Below are positions 25,827 through 34,661 of a stretch of DNA of 40,810 nt, in pieces. Source of the DNA: UBA6049 sp965662345 (GTDB taxonomy: Bacteria; Bacteroidota; Bacteroidia; Flavobacteriales_G; Salibacteraceae); NCBI GenBank assembly GCA_965662345.1, contig CBFIHE010000019.1, positions 1 through 40,810 of the forward strand. The letters are read 5' to 3'. The notes beneath the pieces are model-generated. The model made no database searches and was not told the origin of the DNA. It saw only the letters and a program-made list of their open reading frames with translations. The stretch's first letter is position 1, and every line of letters begins with the position of its first letter. Both the position numbers and the translations under genes were made by a program.

Positions 25827-26723
25827 ATGAAAATTGCAGGAAGGTTTGCCTCCTTACCCATATCGCTAAAACTACTTTTGCTTTTGGTTTTTATTTTAAC
25901 AGGAGTGGCTTTTACCGCTATGCTTGTTACCATAGCCTTCGTAATTGCTGGGGTAGATGTAGCTTCTTTCACCACTGGAAGCTTATCTACTGGACTGCTC
26001 AAAACCATGCAATTAGCTACTACTTTAGGTATGCTAGGCCTACCAGGGTTACTGGCTATGTTGGCATATGGCTATCGCGATGTAGTTTCAAGAACCAATA
26101 TCACTGTAATGGGAGCAGTACTGCTTTTGGCATTTGCCTTGCTTCCTGTAAATGAATGGCTAGGTGTTTGGAATTACGGGTTAAACCTTCCTGATTTTTT
26201 ACAAGGACTAGAAGACAGTATACGGCAATCAGAAGAACAAACTGCAAAACTCATAAAACAATTTTTACTCATGGATGGCCCCACCGATTTACTCTTCAAT
26301 TTGGTGGTTGTAGCCCTTGCTCCTGCGGTTTGCGAAGAACTGCTATTTAGAGGAGCATTGCAGCGCATCTTCCACGAGCGTTTTGACATTCATTTAGCCA
26401 TTCTGGCGGCTGCCGTAGTTTTTAGCGGATTCCACATGCAGTTTTTGGGTTTCGTTCCTCGTTTGGTTTTGGGTGTAGTATTGGGCTACCTCTACGCTTG
26501 GAGCGGAAAACTCGTTTACCCTATGTTGCTGCATTTTGTAAATAATGCCTCCGTGGTTGTTTTGGTCTACATCATGGGTCCTGAAATGCTGGAAACACAA
26601 GAAGCTACCCTAACCGCCTCTTCACCTTTTGTGGTGTTGCTTTTGGGTGTTGGCATTAGCGCTGCCGCAATGTATTACATCTACAAGACCACGCTAACTC
26701 CTGATGAATCTAACCCTTCGTAG
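25827..26723 (+). CDS. CPBP family intramembrane metalloprotease
   Basis: A 298-residue polytopic protein, start taken at ATG 25827 (an earlier ATG at 25800 lies at the predicted transcription start). Seven or so helices are visible. The CPBP (Abi/CaaX) signature is complete: EELLFRGALQRIFHE with the paired glutamates (near 168), the GFHMQFLGFVPRLVLGVVLG block, and the PMLLHFVNN histidine-asparagine motif. Such proteases process prenylated or bacteriocin-related proteins; the substrate here is unknown. The AsmA gene follows 9 bases downstream, so they are probably co-transcribed. It is divergent from dusB, with overlapping promoter regions. Confidence 0.88.
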   Translation: MKIAGRFASLPISLKLLLLLVFILTGVAFTAMLVTIAFVIAGVDVASFTTGSLSTGLLKTMQLATTLGMLGLPGLLAMLAYGYRDVVSRTNITVMGAVLLLAFALLPVNEWLGVWNYGLNLPDFLQGLEDSIRQSEEQTAKLIKQFLLMDGPTDLLFNLVVVALAPAVCEELLFRGALQRIFHERFDIHLAILAAAVVFSGFHMQFLGFVPRLVLGVVLGYLYAWSGKLVYPMLLHFVNNASVVVLVYIMGPEMLETQEATLTASSPFVVLLLGVGISAAAMYYIYKTTLTPDESNPS

Positions 26724-26732
26724 AAAGAGACC

Positions 26733-29700
26733 ATGAAAAAAACCGTTAGTAATTCTACGTTCAAATTTATTGCGGGCTCTTTGGCTGCGGCAATACTGCT
26801 AATCGCTACAATCATAGCCTTTGTCTACACCAAGCAAGATGAAATCGTAGCCTCACAACTCAACGCGGTAAACCGCCAATTCACAGGTAAAATTGAAGTG
26901 GGTGATAGCCACTTGGCTTTGTTCCAAAACTTCCCCTACATCAGCATTAAAATAGATGATGTTCGTGTGCTTGAAACCAAAGAAACGGATGCTCCCGCCA
27001 TAGTAGATGTGGCGGATATCTACATCGGCTTTGCCTTTTTTGACATCATAACGGGGAATTACGATATCCAATCACTATCGATTGAAGAAGGTGAAATAGA
27101 CATTGTACTGCACGAGAACGGAGAAACCAACCTGCAAGTGGCTTTGGCTACGGAGTCTGCGCAAAGCGATGATGAACCTGCACCACTTAACATACACCTC
27201 AAGAAAATTGAATTATCAGACATTATATTCCATCAGCGTGAAGAAGCCACGGGGTTGGATATTGCTACTACCATAGCCTATGCACGGGGTGGATTTGAGT
27301 TGAGCGATGCGTTGATTAATGCGCATGTAGATACCGAGTTTATTTTAGATGTAATTAAAGGTAGAGACACCACTTACTTCAATAACAAGCATTTTGAGTT
27401 TCATACCGATCTTTCTTTTGACCAATCCACAGGTCTACTTGCCTTTGAACCCTCAGGCATTACGATGGAGCATGGCGATTTTGAGTTGGAAGGAAGCATA
27501 GATACCAAAAACGACATGACACTTGACCTCTCCGTAAAAGGTACTAAGCCCAGTTTTGACATGTTCATAGCCTTTGCGCCTACTGAGATTATTCCAGTAT
27601 TGGAACGCTATGAAAACGCGGGGAACATCTACTTCAATGCCACGGTAAAAGGTCCTAGCACCAATGGCAGACAACCCTACTTTGAGGCCAACTTTGGAGC
27701 CAGTGAGGCTTTTCTTGAAAACACCCAAGTGGCCAAACGGATAGATAATATGGGTTTCTCAGGCTCTTTCACCAACGGAGACAGTATGAACCTTTCTACC
27801 ATGCAATTCTCCATGAAAAACATCTCGGCCTCTTTAGAAGAAGGTGAATTTATTGGAGCCATTAACGTTACCAATTTTGAAGTGCCCGATATTGAAATGC
27901 AGGTAGATGCCGATTTTGATTTGGCCTTTTGGGCTGATTTCCTCAACCTTGAAGAAATTGAAGGAATACAAGGCACAGTAGAAATGCACATGAAGTTTCA
28001 TGACATCATTGACCTTGATAATCCGCAAACCGCTCTAGAAGACCTCAACCAAGCCTATTACTCAGAGCTGACGGTAGAAAACTTAGCCTTGAGTTCTACT
28101 GATTTACCTGCTCCGCTTACCGATTTAGACCTTCACTTAGAAATGAAGGGCAAACAAGCCGTTTTAGACCTCTTCCAAATGAAATTCGGGAATTCAAACA
28201 TTGGCATTACCGGCTACCTTTCAGACCTGCCTGCTATAGTGCATCACAATGCCATACCCGTAAAAGCGCACTTGGAAATAGCATCCGACTTGCTAGATTT
28301 TACAGAAATTACCCGATACAATGCTGCCGACAGTACCGGTTTCAACGAACGCATTAAAGACCTAAAAATGGCCTTCTCTTTCAATGCGCTAGGCAATGCA
28401 TTTACGGAGTATAAATACTTGCCCATAGGCGAATTCTTTATAGATGACTTGTATGCTGACTTGCAAAATTACCCGCACACCTTACACGATTTTCATGCCG
28501 ATGTACTCATCAAAGACGATACCCTCAAAATTGTTGATTTCACAGGGAATATTGATACTACAGACTTTCATTTTAACGGCATCATCAATGATTACAGCTT
28601 TTGGATGGAAGATGTGCTGCATGGCGAAGTAGGCATGGATATCACCCTCACCTCAAAGCTCTTTCGCTTGAATGATTTGTTCACCTACGGTGGCGAAAAC
28701 TATGTACCCAAAGAGTATAGGCATGAAGAAGTAGAAAACATGGCCTTGTACTTGGGGGCAAACATTGTGTATGATTCGTCTCAACTCACCTCTGTAGCTA
28801 TTCAGCTAGATCGGTGGGATGGCAAAATGCACCTGCATCCACTACGCTTTGAAGATTTTAGTGGGACTTTCAGCTTTAAAGAAAAGCACCTTATGGTTAA
28901 AGACTTCCGAGGAAAGTTGGGCAAAACCATTTTTGATATGGACTTCAACTATTTCTTGGGAAAAGACCAAAATGAGCGCAAACGCGATGACTTATTCACC
29001 TTACAATCAAACTACATAGATTTTGATGAACTCTTTAGCTTCAACCTTGCGCCACCCGCATCCGGCAAAGCCGATGAAAACATAAAGACTACAGAGGATG
29101 TTGCCGAACACGCAGAAGCCTTCAACATTTTTGAAATTCCGTTTACCGATATGAAATTTAGCGCAGATGTAGGTCGTTTCATCTATCATCGTTATGATTT
29201 GCAGAATGTTAAAGCTGAAATGCGGACTACTAAAGACCATTACTTGCATGTAGATACGTTGGGGCTGCATGCTGCAGGAGGAACTATAGCCATGAAGGGC
29301 TATTTTAACGGTAGCGACCCCAAGCACATCTACCTCAAACCAAAAATGCGGGTAACGAATGTTGATTTAGACCAATTGCTATTCAAGTTTGAGAATTTTG
29401 GTCAGGATGCGTTGGTTTCTGAAAACTTGCATGGCAAACTCAGTGCAGATATTTGGGGAAACATTCGTGTTTATCCGGGTTTAGTGCCCGATTTAGACCA
29501 ATCTGAAGTGCACCTAGATGCACTTATCTTGGATGGTAGTTTGACTAACTACGAACCTATGCTGATGCTCTCAGATTACTTTGGCGATAGAGACTTAACT
29601 AATGTGCGCTTTGATACCATTGAGAATCACTTAGACATCACCAACGGAACACTGAGTATTCCTTCCATGAATATTGAATCTACACTGGGGCACATGGAAC

Positions 29701-29936
29701 TATCGGGTAGGCAAACCATGACAGATAGCATAGACTATTTTATTCGCATTCCGTGGAGTTTGGTGAAAGAAGCTTCTAAAAACAAGCTCTTTGGAAGCAA
29801 AGAAAGAGACCCAAACAAAGAAGATAAAATCATTGAGGTTGACCCCGATGGTAAAACCCGCTACCTCAACATTAACGTGGTTGGTACCATGGAAGATTAT
29901 AAGGTAAGAATGCGAAAGCCCAAGAAAAAGAAGTAA
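26733..29936 (+). CDS. large AsmA-like envelope protein
   Basis: A 1067-residue protein with one N-terminal membrane anchor (about 12-33), then AsmA-type N-terminal sequence with GKIEVGDSHLALFQNFPYIS and SIEEGEIDIVLHENGETNL. A long beta-rich region follows, and a C-terminal AsmA_2-like part contains LDALILDGSLTNYEPM and DITNGTLSIPSMNIESTLGH. AsmA/TamB-type proteins form long grooved bridges thought to move phospholipids between membranes. Length fits Bacteroidetes members. It follows the CPBP protease by 9 bases and converges on the PIN toxin gene (12-base gap, no clear terminator). Confidence 0.88.
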   Translation: MKKTVSNSTFKFIAGSLAAAILLIATIIAFVYTKQDEIVASQLNAVNRQFTGKIEVGDSHLALFQNFPYISIKIDDVRVLETKETDAPAIVDVADIYIGFAFFDIITGNYDIQSLSIEEGEIDIVLHENGETNLQVALATESAQSDDEPAPLNIHLKKIELSDIIFHQREEATGLDIATTIAYARGGFELSDALINAHVDTEFILDVIKGRDTTYFNNKHFEFHTDLSFDQSTGLLAFEPSGITMEHGDFELEGSIDTKNDMTLDLSVKGTKPSFDMFIAFAPTEIIPVLERYENAGNIYFNATVKGPSTNGRQPYFEANFGASEAFLENTQVAKRIDNMGFSGSFTNGDSMNLSTMQFSMKNISASLEEGEFIGAINVTNFEVPDIEMQVDADFDLAFWADFLNLEEIEGIQGTVEMHMKFHDIIDLDNPQTALEDLNQAYYSELTVENLALSSTDLPAPLTDLDLHLEMKGKQAVLDLFQMKFGNSNIGITGYLSDLPAIVHHNAIPVKAHLEIASDLLDFTEITRYNAADSTGFNERIKDLKMAFSFNALGNAFTEYKYLPIGEFFIDDLYADLQNYPHTLHDFHADVLIKDDTLKIVDFTGNIDTTDFHFNGIINDYSFWMEDVLHGEVGMDITLTSKLFRLNDLFTYGGENYVPKEYRHEEVENMALYLGANIVYDSSQLTSVAIQLDRWDGKMHLHPLRFEDFSGTFSFKEKHLMVKDFRGKLGKTIFDMDFNYFLGKDQNERKRDDLFTLQSNYIDFDELFSFNLAPPASGKADENIKTTEDVAEHAEAFNIFEIPFTDMKFSADVGRFIYHRYDLQNVKAEMRTTKDHYLHVDTLGLHAAGGTIAMKGYFNGSDPKHIYLKPKMRVTNVDLDQLLFKFENFGQDALVSENLHGKLSADIWGNIRVYPGLVPDLDQSEVHLDALILDGSLTNYEPMLMLSDYFGDRDLTNVRFDTIENHLDITNGTLSIPSMNIESTLGHMELSGRQTMTDSIDYFIRIPWSLVKEASKNKLFGSKERDPNKEDKIIEVDPDGKTRYLNINVVGTMEDYKVRMRKPKKKK

Positions 29937-29948
29937 ACGTGAAGGCGA

Positions 29949-30365
29949 TTAGTTGTTACTGCTCAAGAACTCTTTTGCGGTTAGTACCGGTAATGCAGCG
30001 TTTTTAAATTCCTTTTTGTTACGCGTAACAATGATGTCTACCTTATTCTCAATGGCGGTATAATACTGCAAACCATCTTCAAAGTCTTTGAATTTTTCAT
30101 CGTTCAAAGCAAGCTCAATGATTTTATCATCTAGACTTAGGGTAGCCACAAGTACCTTGATCTTCCCTAAAATTAAGCGCGCTTCTCTTGCTGATTCCAA
30201 CTTAGTAAGGATATAGTGGGTATTGGCAAATGTGAGTGCAGAAACCATGAGCTCAACTTCTTTTCTATCTGCTTTTGAAAACAACTGCGCGGCCTCTAGG
30301 TAATACGGCTCTCTGTGCGCGAGTAGGTCAATAACAATATTGGTGTCAACAAGCAGGCGTGTCAT
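29949..30365 (-). CDS. PIN-domain toxin (VapC-like ribonuclease)
   Basis: A 138-residue PIN-domain protein. Acidic residues fit the family: VDTNIVIDLL (Asp7) at the start, the DFEDGLQYYTA block (Asp near 95) and the DIIVTRNKKEF element. PIN toxins usually cut tRNA or rRNA using Mg2+. The ATG overlaps the antitoxin stop by four bases. The family resembles the PIN_3 subgroup that pairs with DUF6364-like antitoxins. It appears intact. Confidence 0.9.
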   Translation of the reverse strand: MTRLLVDTNIVIDLLAHREPYYLEAAQLFSKADRKEVELMVSALTFANTHYILTKLESAREARLILGKIKVLVATLSLDDKIIELALNDEKFKDFEDGLQYYTAIENKVDIIVTRNKKEFKNAALPVLTAKEFLSSNN

Positions 30366-30607
30366 TTGTACTTATCGGTTAAAAAATCAGTGTAATCCAA
30401 CTTAACATCCGCCTCTTCATCTAAGGATATTACACCGCTAAGGCTTTCTACAAGCGGAGTAATTTCAGGGTTTTGCGTATGCTGATTGGTGATTGAGTTT
30501 AAATACGACTCTATCAATTTAGAAAGGCTAATGTTATTAGCCTTCGCGTAAACCTTGGCTTTTTCAATTACACCTTGATTTAGACTTAAAGTGAGTTTTC
30601 TATCCAC
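30362..30607 (-). CDS. antitoxin of the PIN toxin (DUF6364-like ribbon-helix-helix)
   Basis: An 81-residue protein with GTG start at 30607. The N-terminus MDRKLTLSLNQGVIEKAKVY, then ANNISLSKLIESYL, is a ribbon-helix-helix arrangement of the DUF6364 type, expected to bind the operator. The C-terminal part (ESLSGVISLDEE ... DFLTDKYK) is the likely toxin-neutralising arm. It is coupled to the toxin by the ATGA overlap. Two TTAC/GTAA palindromes lie just upstream. Confidence 0.85.
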   Translation of the reverse strand: MDRKLTLSLNQGVIEKAKVYAKANNISLSKLIESYLNSITNQHTQNPEITPLVESLSGVISLDEEADVKLDYTDFLTDKYK

Positions 30608-30614
30608 AACTTTC

Positions 30615-30648
30615 TTTTACGTGTAAAATTAAATATTTATTACGTAAT
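30615..30648 (-). promoter_or_regulatory. candidate operator of the PIN toxin-antitoxin pair
   Basis: TTTTAC-GT-GTAAAA (30615-30628) and ATTACGTAAT (30639-30648) share TTAC/GTAA half-sites, with centres 22 bases apart, about two helical turns. A TAATTTTA -7-like sequence on the minus strand lies between them. Confidence 0.5.
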
Positions 30649-30708
30649 GCTGTGGTTCATTCCGGGATTCTAAATCGCTTATCGTTCAAAAAGTATCTCC
30701 ATTAAGAA

Positions 30709-31377
30709 TCAAGGTTGAAATAGGTTTATGTTCATACCCAAGCTAATCATTGGTTCTTGCCGAATGGATAGATTCTCACTATTGTAGAATTGACCTACAC
30801 CTACCACCACTTGAAATTTGGTTCCGTAGGTAAACCCTGCTGTGTAACCAAACACATTTCTATTAACGTCATCGAGTTCTTCAAAAGCCACAAGTGAGAA
30901 CACCTCATAATCTAGGTAGGCATATCTTGGGTTGAAAAAGATTGACCATTTTTCATTGGGGTGAATGGAGTTATACCAAGTCAAATGACCTTGATAGTTA
31001 TACCCCATGTAAACCCAAGTAAAGGGATTATTCATTCCAAACTCTGCACCCAGGCTTGAAGCAAAAAAAGAGGTTTATGACCCAAGAAATTGATACTTCA
31101 CGGTTCCGAAAACATCTAATTGAGCGTTGGTCTTTATGCCGATATCCAAGCGATTTGCCAAACCATAAGAACCGCCAAGTTCCGGGAAAACAACAACACC
31201 TTCTCCCGTGAGGTCGAACTCTGTAGAATCACTGTACCCTACTTGAACGGCACCATACATTCTGGCATTTCCCTTTCCTAAAGTTCTGGAATTTTGTGCA
31301 CTATTTAGAGTAGCGCAACCTCCTAAAAATAGAGAAGCAACCCCCAACAGACCGAGTAGAAGTAAGGATGGTTTCAT
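30709..31377 (-). pseudogene. outer-membrane lipoprotein gene broken by an in-frame stop
   Basis: Two frames, 31377-31075 (100 codons) and 31035-30709 (108 codons), are in the same frame and join through one TAA at 31077-31075. The first carries a lipoprotein signal (LFLGGCATLNSAQ) and a beta-rich part ending KYQFLGS. The second begins after TSFFASSLGAEFG, reading on as barrel-like strands (WVYMGYNYQGHLTW) and ends SLGMNINLFQP. Replacing the stop by a lysine or glutamine codon would give one normal protein of 222 residues. This is either a recent nonsense mutation or a sequencing error. Family unknown; it resembles small Bacteroidetes envelope proteins. Confidence 0.7.
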
Positions 31378-31414
31378 GTACTACCGAAGATAGCGAAAAG
31401 AACTAAGCCGCGAT

Positions 31415-32056
31415 TTATCTGCCTAGAATATAACCCAGTTTTAAGTCTGCGTTTAGCCAAGGAAAGTTTTCGAACTCAGTATCTGATTTATTTGAGACTG
31501 AAAACCCAATGCCCGCACCCACAAGAAAATCCAGCGTAAACCTATTTTTATCTTTCTTGCTTAAAAGAAACTTGCTACCAATATTGAAGGTGATGGCTCC
31601 TCGGTAACCGATAACATCCTTATGGTTCTCAATGGTTTGCTCCTCAACAACTAATAGCATATTATCAAATTCTATACTTGCGAAAAGGCCTCTGCTTGGG
31701 AAGAACCGCTCTGGGTGTTCGTATTTTCTAAGCTCTGAAGTAAGCCTAATGCCATTAACACGATTTGCAGTTGCACCGAAAACAAACCCCTTTCTATCTG
31801 TATTGAAAATGTAGCCGGCTTCTTGCGAAAAACTAAATCCTTTTTCTCCTACAACCTCCAAACCAAGTGAAACACCTGCTGTGTTTAAAAATAATTCACC
31901 AAAAACAGAGCTCACAGGATATTTGAGGATGTATTCTTTTGCTTTTTCAGCTATTGAATCAGTTTGACAAATAGCATGTTCATATACCAACACAAAAAGT
32001 AACGTAATACTCAAACACTTCAAGAAAAACCTGATACCCTCTTGTTTTTTAAACAT
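31415..32056 (-). CDS. secreted beta-rich protein, probable small outer-membrane barrel
   Basis: A 213-residue protein with an N-terminal signal or anchor (about 9-30, ending HAICQ), then alternating short beta strands with glycine-rich turns (SLGLEVVGEKGFSFSQEAGY, FLVGAGIGFSVSNKS). It looks like a DUF3575-like small barrel, but the family is not certain. It lies 37 bases upstream of the broken lipoprotein gene on the same strand. No function assigned. Confidence 0.65.
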   Translation of the reverse strand: MFKKQEGIRFFLKCLSITLLFVLVYEHAICQTDSIAEKAKEYILKYPVSSVFGELFLNTAGVSLGLEVVGEKGFSFSQEAGYIFNTDRKGFVFGATANRVNGIRLTSELRKYEHPERFFPSRGLFASIEFDNMLLVVEEQTIENHKDVIGYRGAITFNIGSKFLLSKKDKNRFTLDFLVGAGIGFSVSNKSDTEFENFPWLNADLKLGYILGR

Positions 32057-32105
32057 AACTTGTTCTTATCTCTCTCAGGCAGGCAAAACCGGCCTACTTT
32101 ATCAA

Positions 32106-32540
32106 CTAGAATACTTTAACGTAATCATCCTCTCTATCTCCTCCAAATGATATAATTGTGAAGATTCCTGTATCCTCTGAGAATCTAGTCAACTTTCTAA
32201 ATGGGGGGTCAAGTGGAGCACCATCGTATCCATAATAAGATACTAATTGATTGCAGTTTAATTCGTACTTCTTACGGATAATGCCTTGCCTGCTGTTTGT
32301 TGCAGTATTAAAGCCGAAATTACTCCAGAGTGTATCTGAATGAAATATTATGGTATCAGGATTAGGCACGTTTGGACTTACATTCACCCAAACCCCCAAC
32401 CTAAAACTCATGTCATTATTGACTTTGTGTCCAAAAAGACAACCATTAGTATTTAGGTTAGAGCCTGTATCGTCTTCACTTTGTTTTTCACACCCAACAA
32501 GGCTTAAAAACAAGGCTAGAAATAAAAATTTTAATTTCAT
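32106..32540 (-). CDS. small lipoprotein of unknown function
   Basis: A 144-residue protein with a clear lipoprotein signal (MKLKFLFLALFLSLVGCEKQ, Cys17), followed by an acidic linker and a beta-rich domain with LGVWVNVSPNVPNPDTIIF and FSEDTGIFTIISFGGDRED. I recognise no family; a lipocalin-like fold is possible but unsupported. It sits 49 bases upstream of the barrel gene and 57 bases downstream of the hydrolase gene, on the same strand. Confidence 0.65.
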   Translation of the reverse strand: MKLKFLFLALFLSLVGCEKQSEDDTGSNLNTNGCLFGHKVNNDMSFRLGVWVNVSPNVPNPDTIIFHSDTLWSNFGFNTATNSRQGIIRKKYELNCNQLVSYYGYDGAPLDPPFRKLTRFSEDTGIFTIISFGGDREDDYVKVF

Positions 32541-32597
32541 AATCGTTGTTAGAATTTGACTATTACTATAATAGCAAGGGTAAAAAGAAAACTTCTC

Positions 32598-34661
32598 TTA
32601 TTCCTTTATCAACTTGGCATAACCTAGGATATCGCCATTCTTAATTTGACACAGAAACAACCCAGGGCTTAAACTCCCTATGTTAAGCTCAAGTTTATGC
32701 GAACTGCAATTATTAAATGATTTACTTAGTACCAATCTACCTGATATGCTGTAAATTGAGACTTGAATGTTATCTTTAAATCTACGAGATGATTCTATAA
32801 AAAGAATATCAGTAACGGGGTTCGGGAAAATTCTGAGATTCATCGCTTTGAACGACTCATCAGATTCTTCAACTTCATCATATATCGCGTTTCGTTCTTC
32901 ACTCAAAACTGAGCTTATTAGCTCTGTTTTCGAGAACATCCCACAATTAAAGCTAGCGTCTATTCTTGATTCAAAATCTGATTGGTAGGTTGCACTAAAA
33001 CCTGGAGATAAATCTATATCAACTCCTGCCTGGAATAATGTTTTAACATTTGGTGAAACCACAAAGTCACCAGGAAACATCTGGTTCGTTACACTATTTC
33101 CAGAATAAATTGATTCTCCTGCTTTAACGTGTAAATCGCTTGTAACGATTGCATTCTGTCGATAATCCACATCTCGCAGCAATGCTTCGAGGATTTCTGG
33201 AACCACTTCACTGGGTATCTCATCATGGAATCGTGTATAATCAGGAATAATAACTTCATCAAATGGAGAAAAACCCGCAGAAATATCTAAAGAACTATTA
33301 TGTGAAATGAATGTAGGGTTTTGGAATTGTTTTATCTTAACCTCTGTCCAAAATGTACCATATAAACTAAAAATGAAAGGGTCAATATTTATCTTGGGTA
33401 AAAATGAACCTGCGGATTTTTCGTATAGCTCAATATCCACTGTTTTATAAAATAGTAAGCTAAACGTTTTAGGGTCAATTTCCAGCCACTTTCCCCAAAT
33501 ATTATTTGGCTGAGTTGTTGAGAAGGAAACTCCTATGTTATCAGTCAATGTTGGATAACCAGTGCCATTTAATGAATTCAATTCATTGAAAAAGCTATTA
33601 AAGGTTTGGCCTCTTCCATTCGGAATACTGGGGGGTTGTTCGTAAAAATTCCAAATCAAAAGTGTTTTAGCTGCAGGGTTGTCATTTGCATAGCGATCAA
33701 AAGATGAAGGTTGTGGTAAAAGTGGATTAACTCCACCCAAATAGATTTGCAAATCAATTGATATATATGCACCTTGATGCGGAGCGTCTAAAGAAATCCA
33801 CTTAGAAACAGGTAGCGGCAAGCCGACATCTTCTGCCTTTGCCAATGCGTATCGCGAAATTAACCCCCCCATACTAATTCCAGCGGAAATAATATTTTGA
33901 GAATTGTTGTGGTGCGTTGATATATATTGGATTCCAGAAGCATAAACGGCAGCGTTATTACGTAAGTCTTGAGGATTATACTTGTAGTACATTACATAAA
34001 CATCAAAGCCATTATTTAAAAGACAGTCAAAAAGTTCACGACCTGCATATCTATAATACTGTTCAGGTTTTGTGTTGTATGCATCAAAGCCAGGACTAAG
34101 TAATATGGGACTCGGAGATGTTGTGTTGCTACCTCTCCATAGTCTAATTGTGTTACCGTATTGATCTCGAAATAACTTATCAGATTTCGGAACAACTTGT
34201 ATGTTATACTCTCTCTGGTAGACTGCTGTCGAGATAGCCGTAACATATCTAACTTTTAGGTTCTGATTTCCGATTAAACTAAAAAAAGGAGAACTATCCC
34301 AAACATGATTCTGCTTTGGACTTCCTTGGTACAGCTGGACATAGCCAGTATTATTAACATTAACCTCTAGTGAAACAATTAAATGCGAAACTGAGCTATT
34401 CGATATAAAATGGCCGAAAGAAATCTGAGAATTATTGTGCTCTAAGTATACATCAACTACCTCTGTAGGGTTCAAGTTGATATGTACTCCTTGTCCAAGA
34501 ATCGATTCTTCAATCCAATTGTAATGAGTGGGTATATTGGGGGTTGAAGCAACATTAACATACTGCACTACTTGATGTTTCCAATCTACGAAGCTCTGAG
34601 CTGAACCAATTGTATTAATAAAGAACAGAGCCAGCAAAACAAAAGATTCTGACCTATTCAT
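32598..34661 (-). CDS. T9SS-exported alpha/beta hydrolase (PGAP1-like lipase motif)
   Basis: A 687-residue protein with a signal peptide (about 1-22, ending IGSAQ). The central region holds a lipase-type nucleophile motif, GISMGGLISRYAL (Ser263), and shortly after LDAPHQGAYISIDL, as in PGAP1-like and other surface-active hydrolases. About residues 520-570 resemble the 3-coathanger stack with repeated glycine-rich strands. The C-terminus is a type A sorting domain, LRIFPNPVTDILFIESSR ... SPGLFLCQIKNGDI. It is predicted to be surface-exposed or secreted and to cleave ester bonds; substrate unknown. The start overlaps the end of the gene upstream by eight bases. Confidence 0.85.
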   Translation of the reverse strand: MNRSESFVLLALFFINTIGSAQSFVDWKHQVVQYVNVASTPNIPTHYNWIEESILGQGVHINLNPTEVVDVYLEHNNSQISFGHFISNSSVSHLIVSLEVNVNNTGYVQLYQGSPKQNHVWDSSPFFSLIGNQNLKVRYVTAISTAVYQREYNIQVVPKSDKLFRDQYGNTIRLWRGSNTTSPSPILLSPGFDAYNTKPEQYYRYAGRELFDCLLNNGFDVYVMYYKYNPQDLRNNAAVYASGIQYISTHHNNSQNIISAGISMGGLISRYALAKAEDVGLPLPVSKWISLDAPHQGAYISIDLQIYLGGVNPLLPQPSSFDRYANDNPAAKTLLIWNFYEQPPSIPNGRGQTFNSFFNELNSLNGTGYPTLTDNIGVSFSTTQPNNIWGKWLEIDPKTFSLLFYKTVDIELYEKSAGSFLPKINIDPFIFSLYGTFWTEVKIKQFQNPTFISHNSSLDISAGFSPFDEVIIPDYTRFHDEIPSEVVPEILEALLRDVDYRQNAIVTSDLHVKAGESIYSGNSVTNQMFPGDFVVSPNVKTLFQAGVDIDLSPGFSATYQSDFESRIDASFNCGMFSKTELISSVLSEERNAIYDEVEESDESFKAMNLRIFPNPVTDILFIESSRRFKDNIQVSIYSISGRLVLSKSFNNCSSHKLELNIGSLSPGLFLCQIKNGDILGYAKLIKE

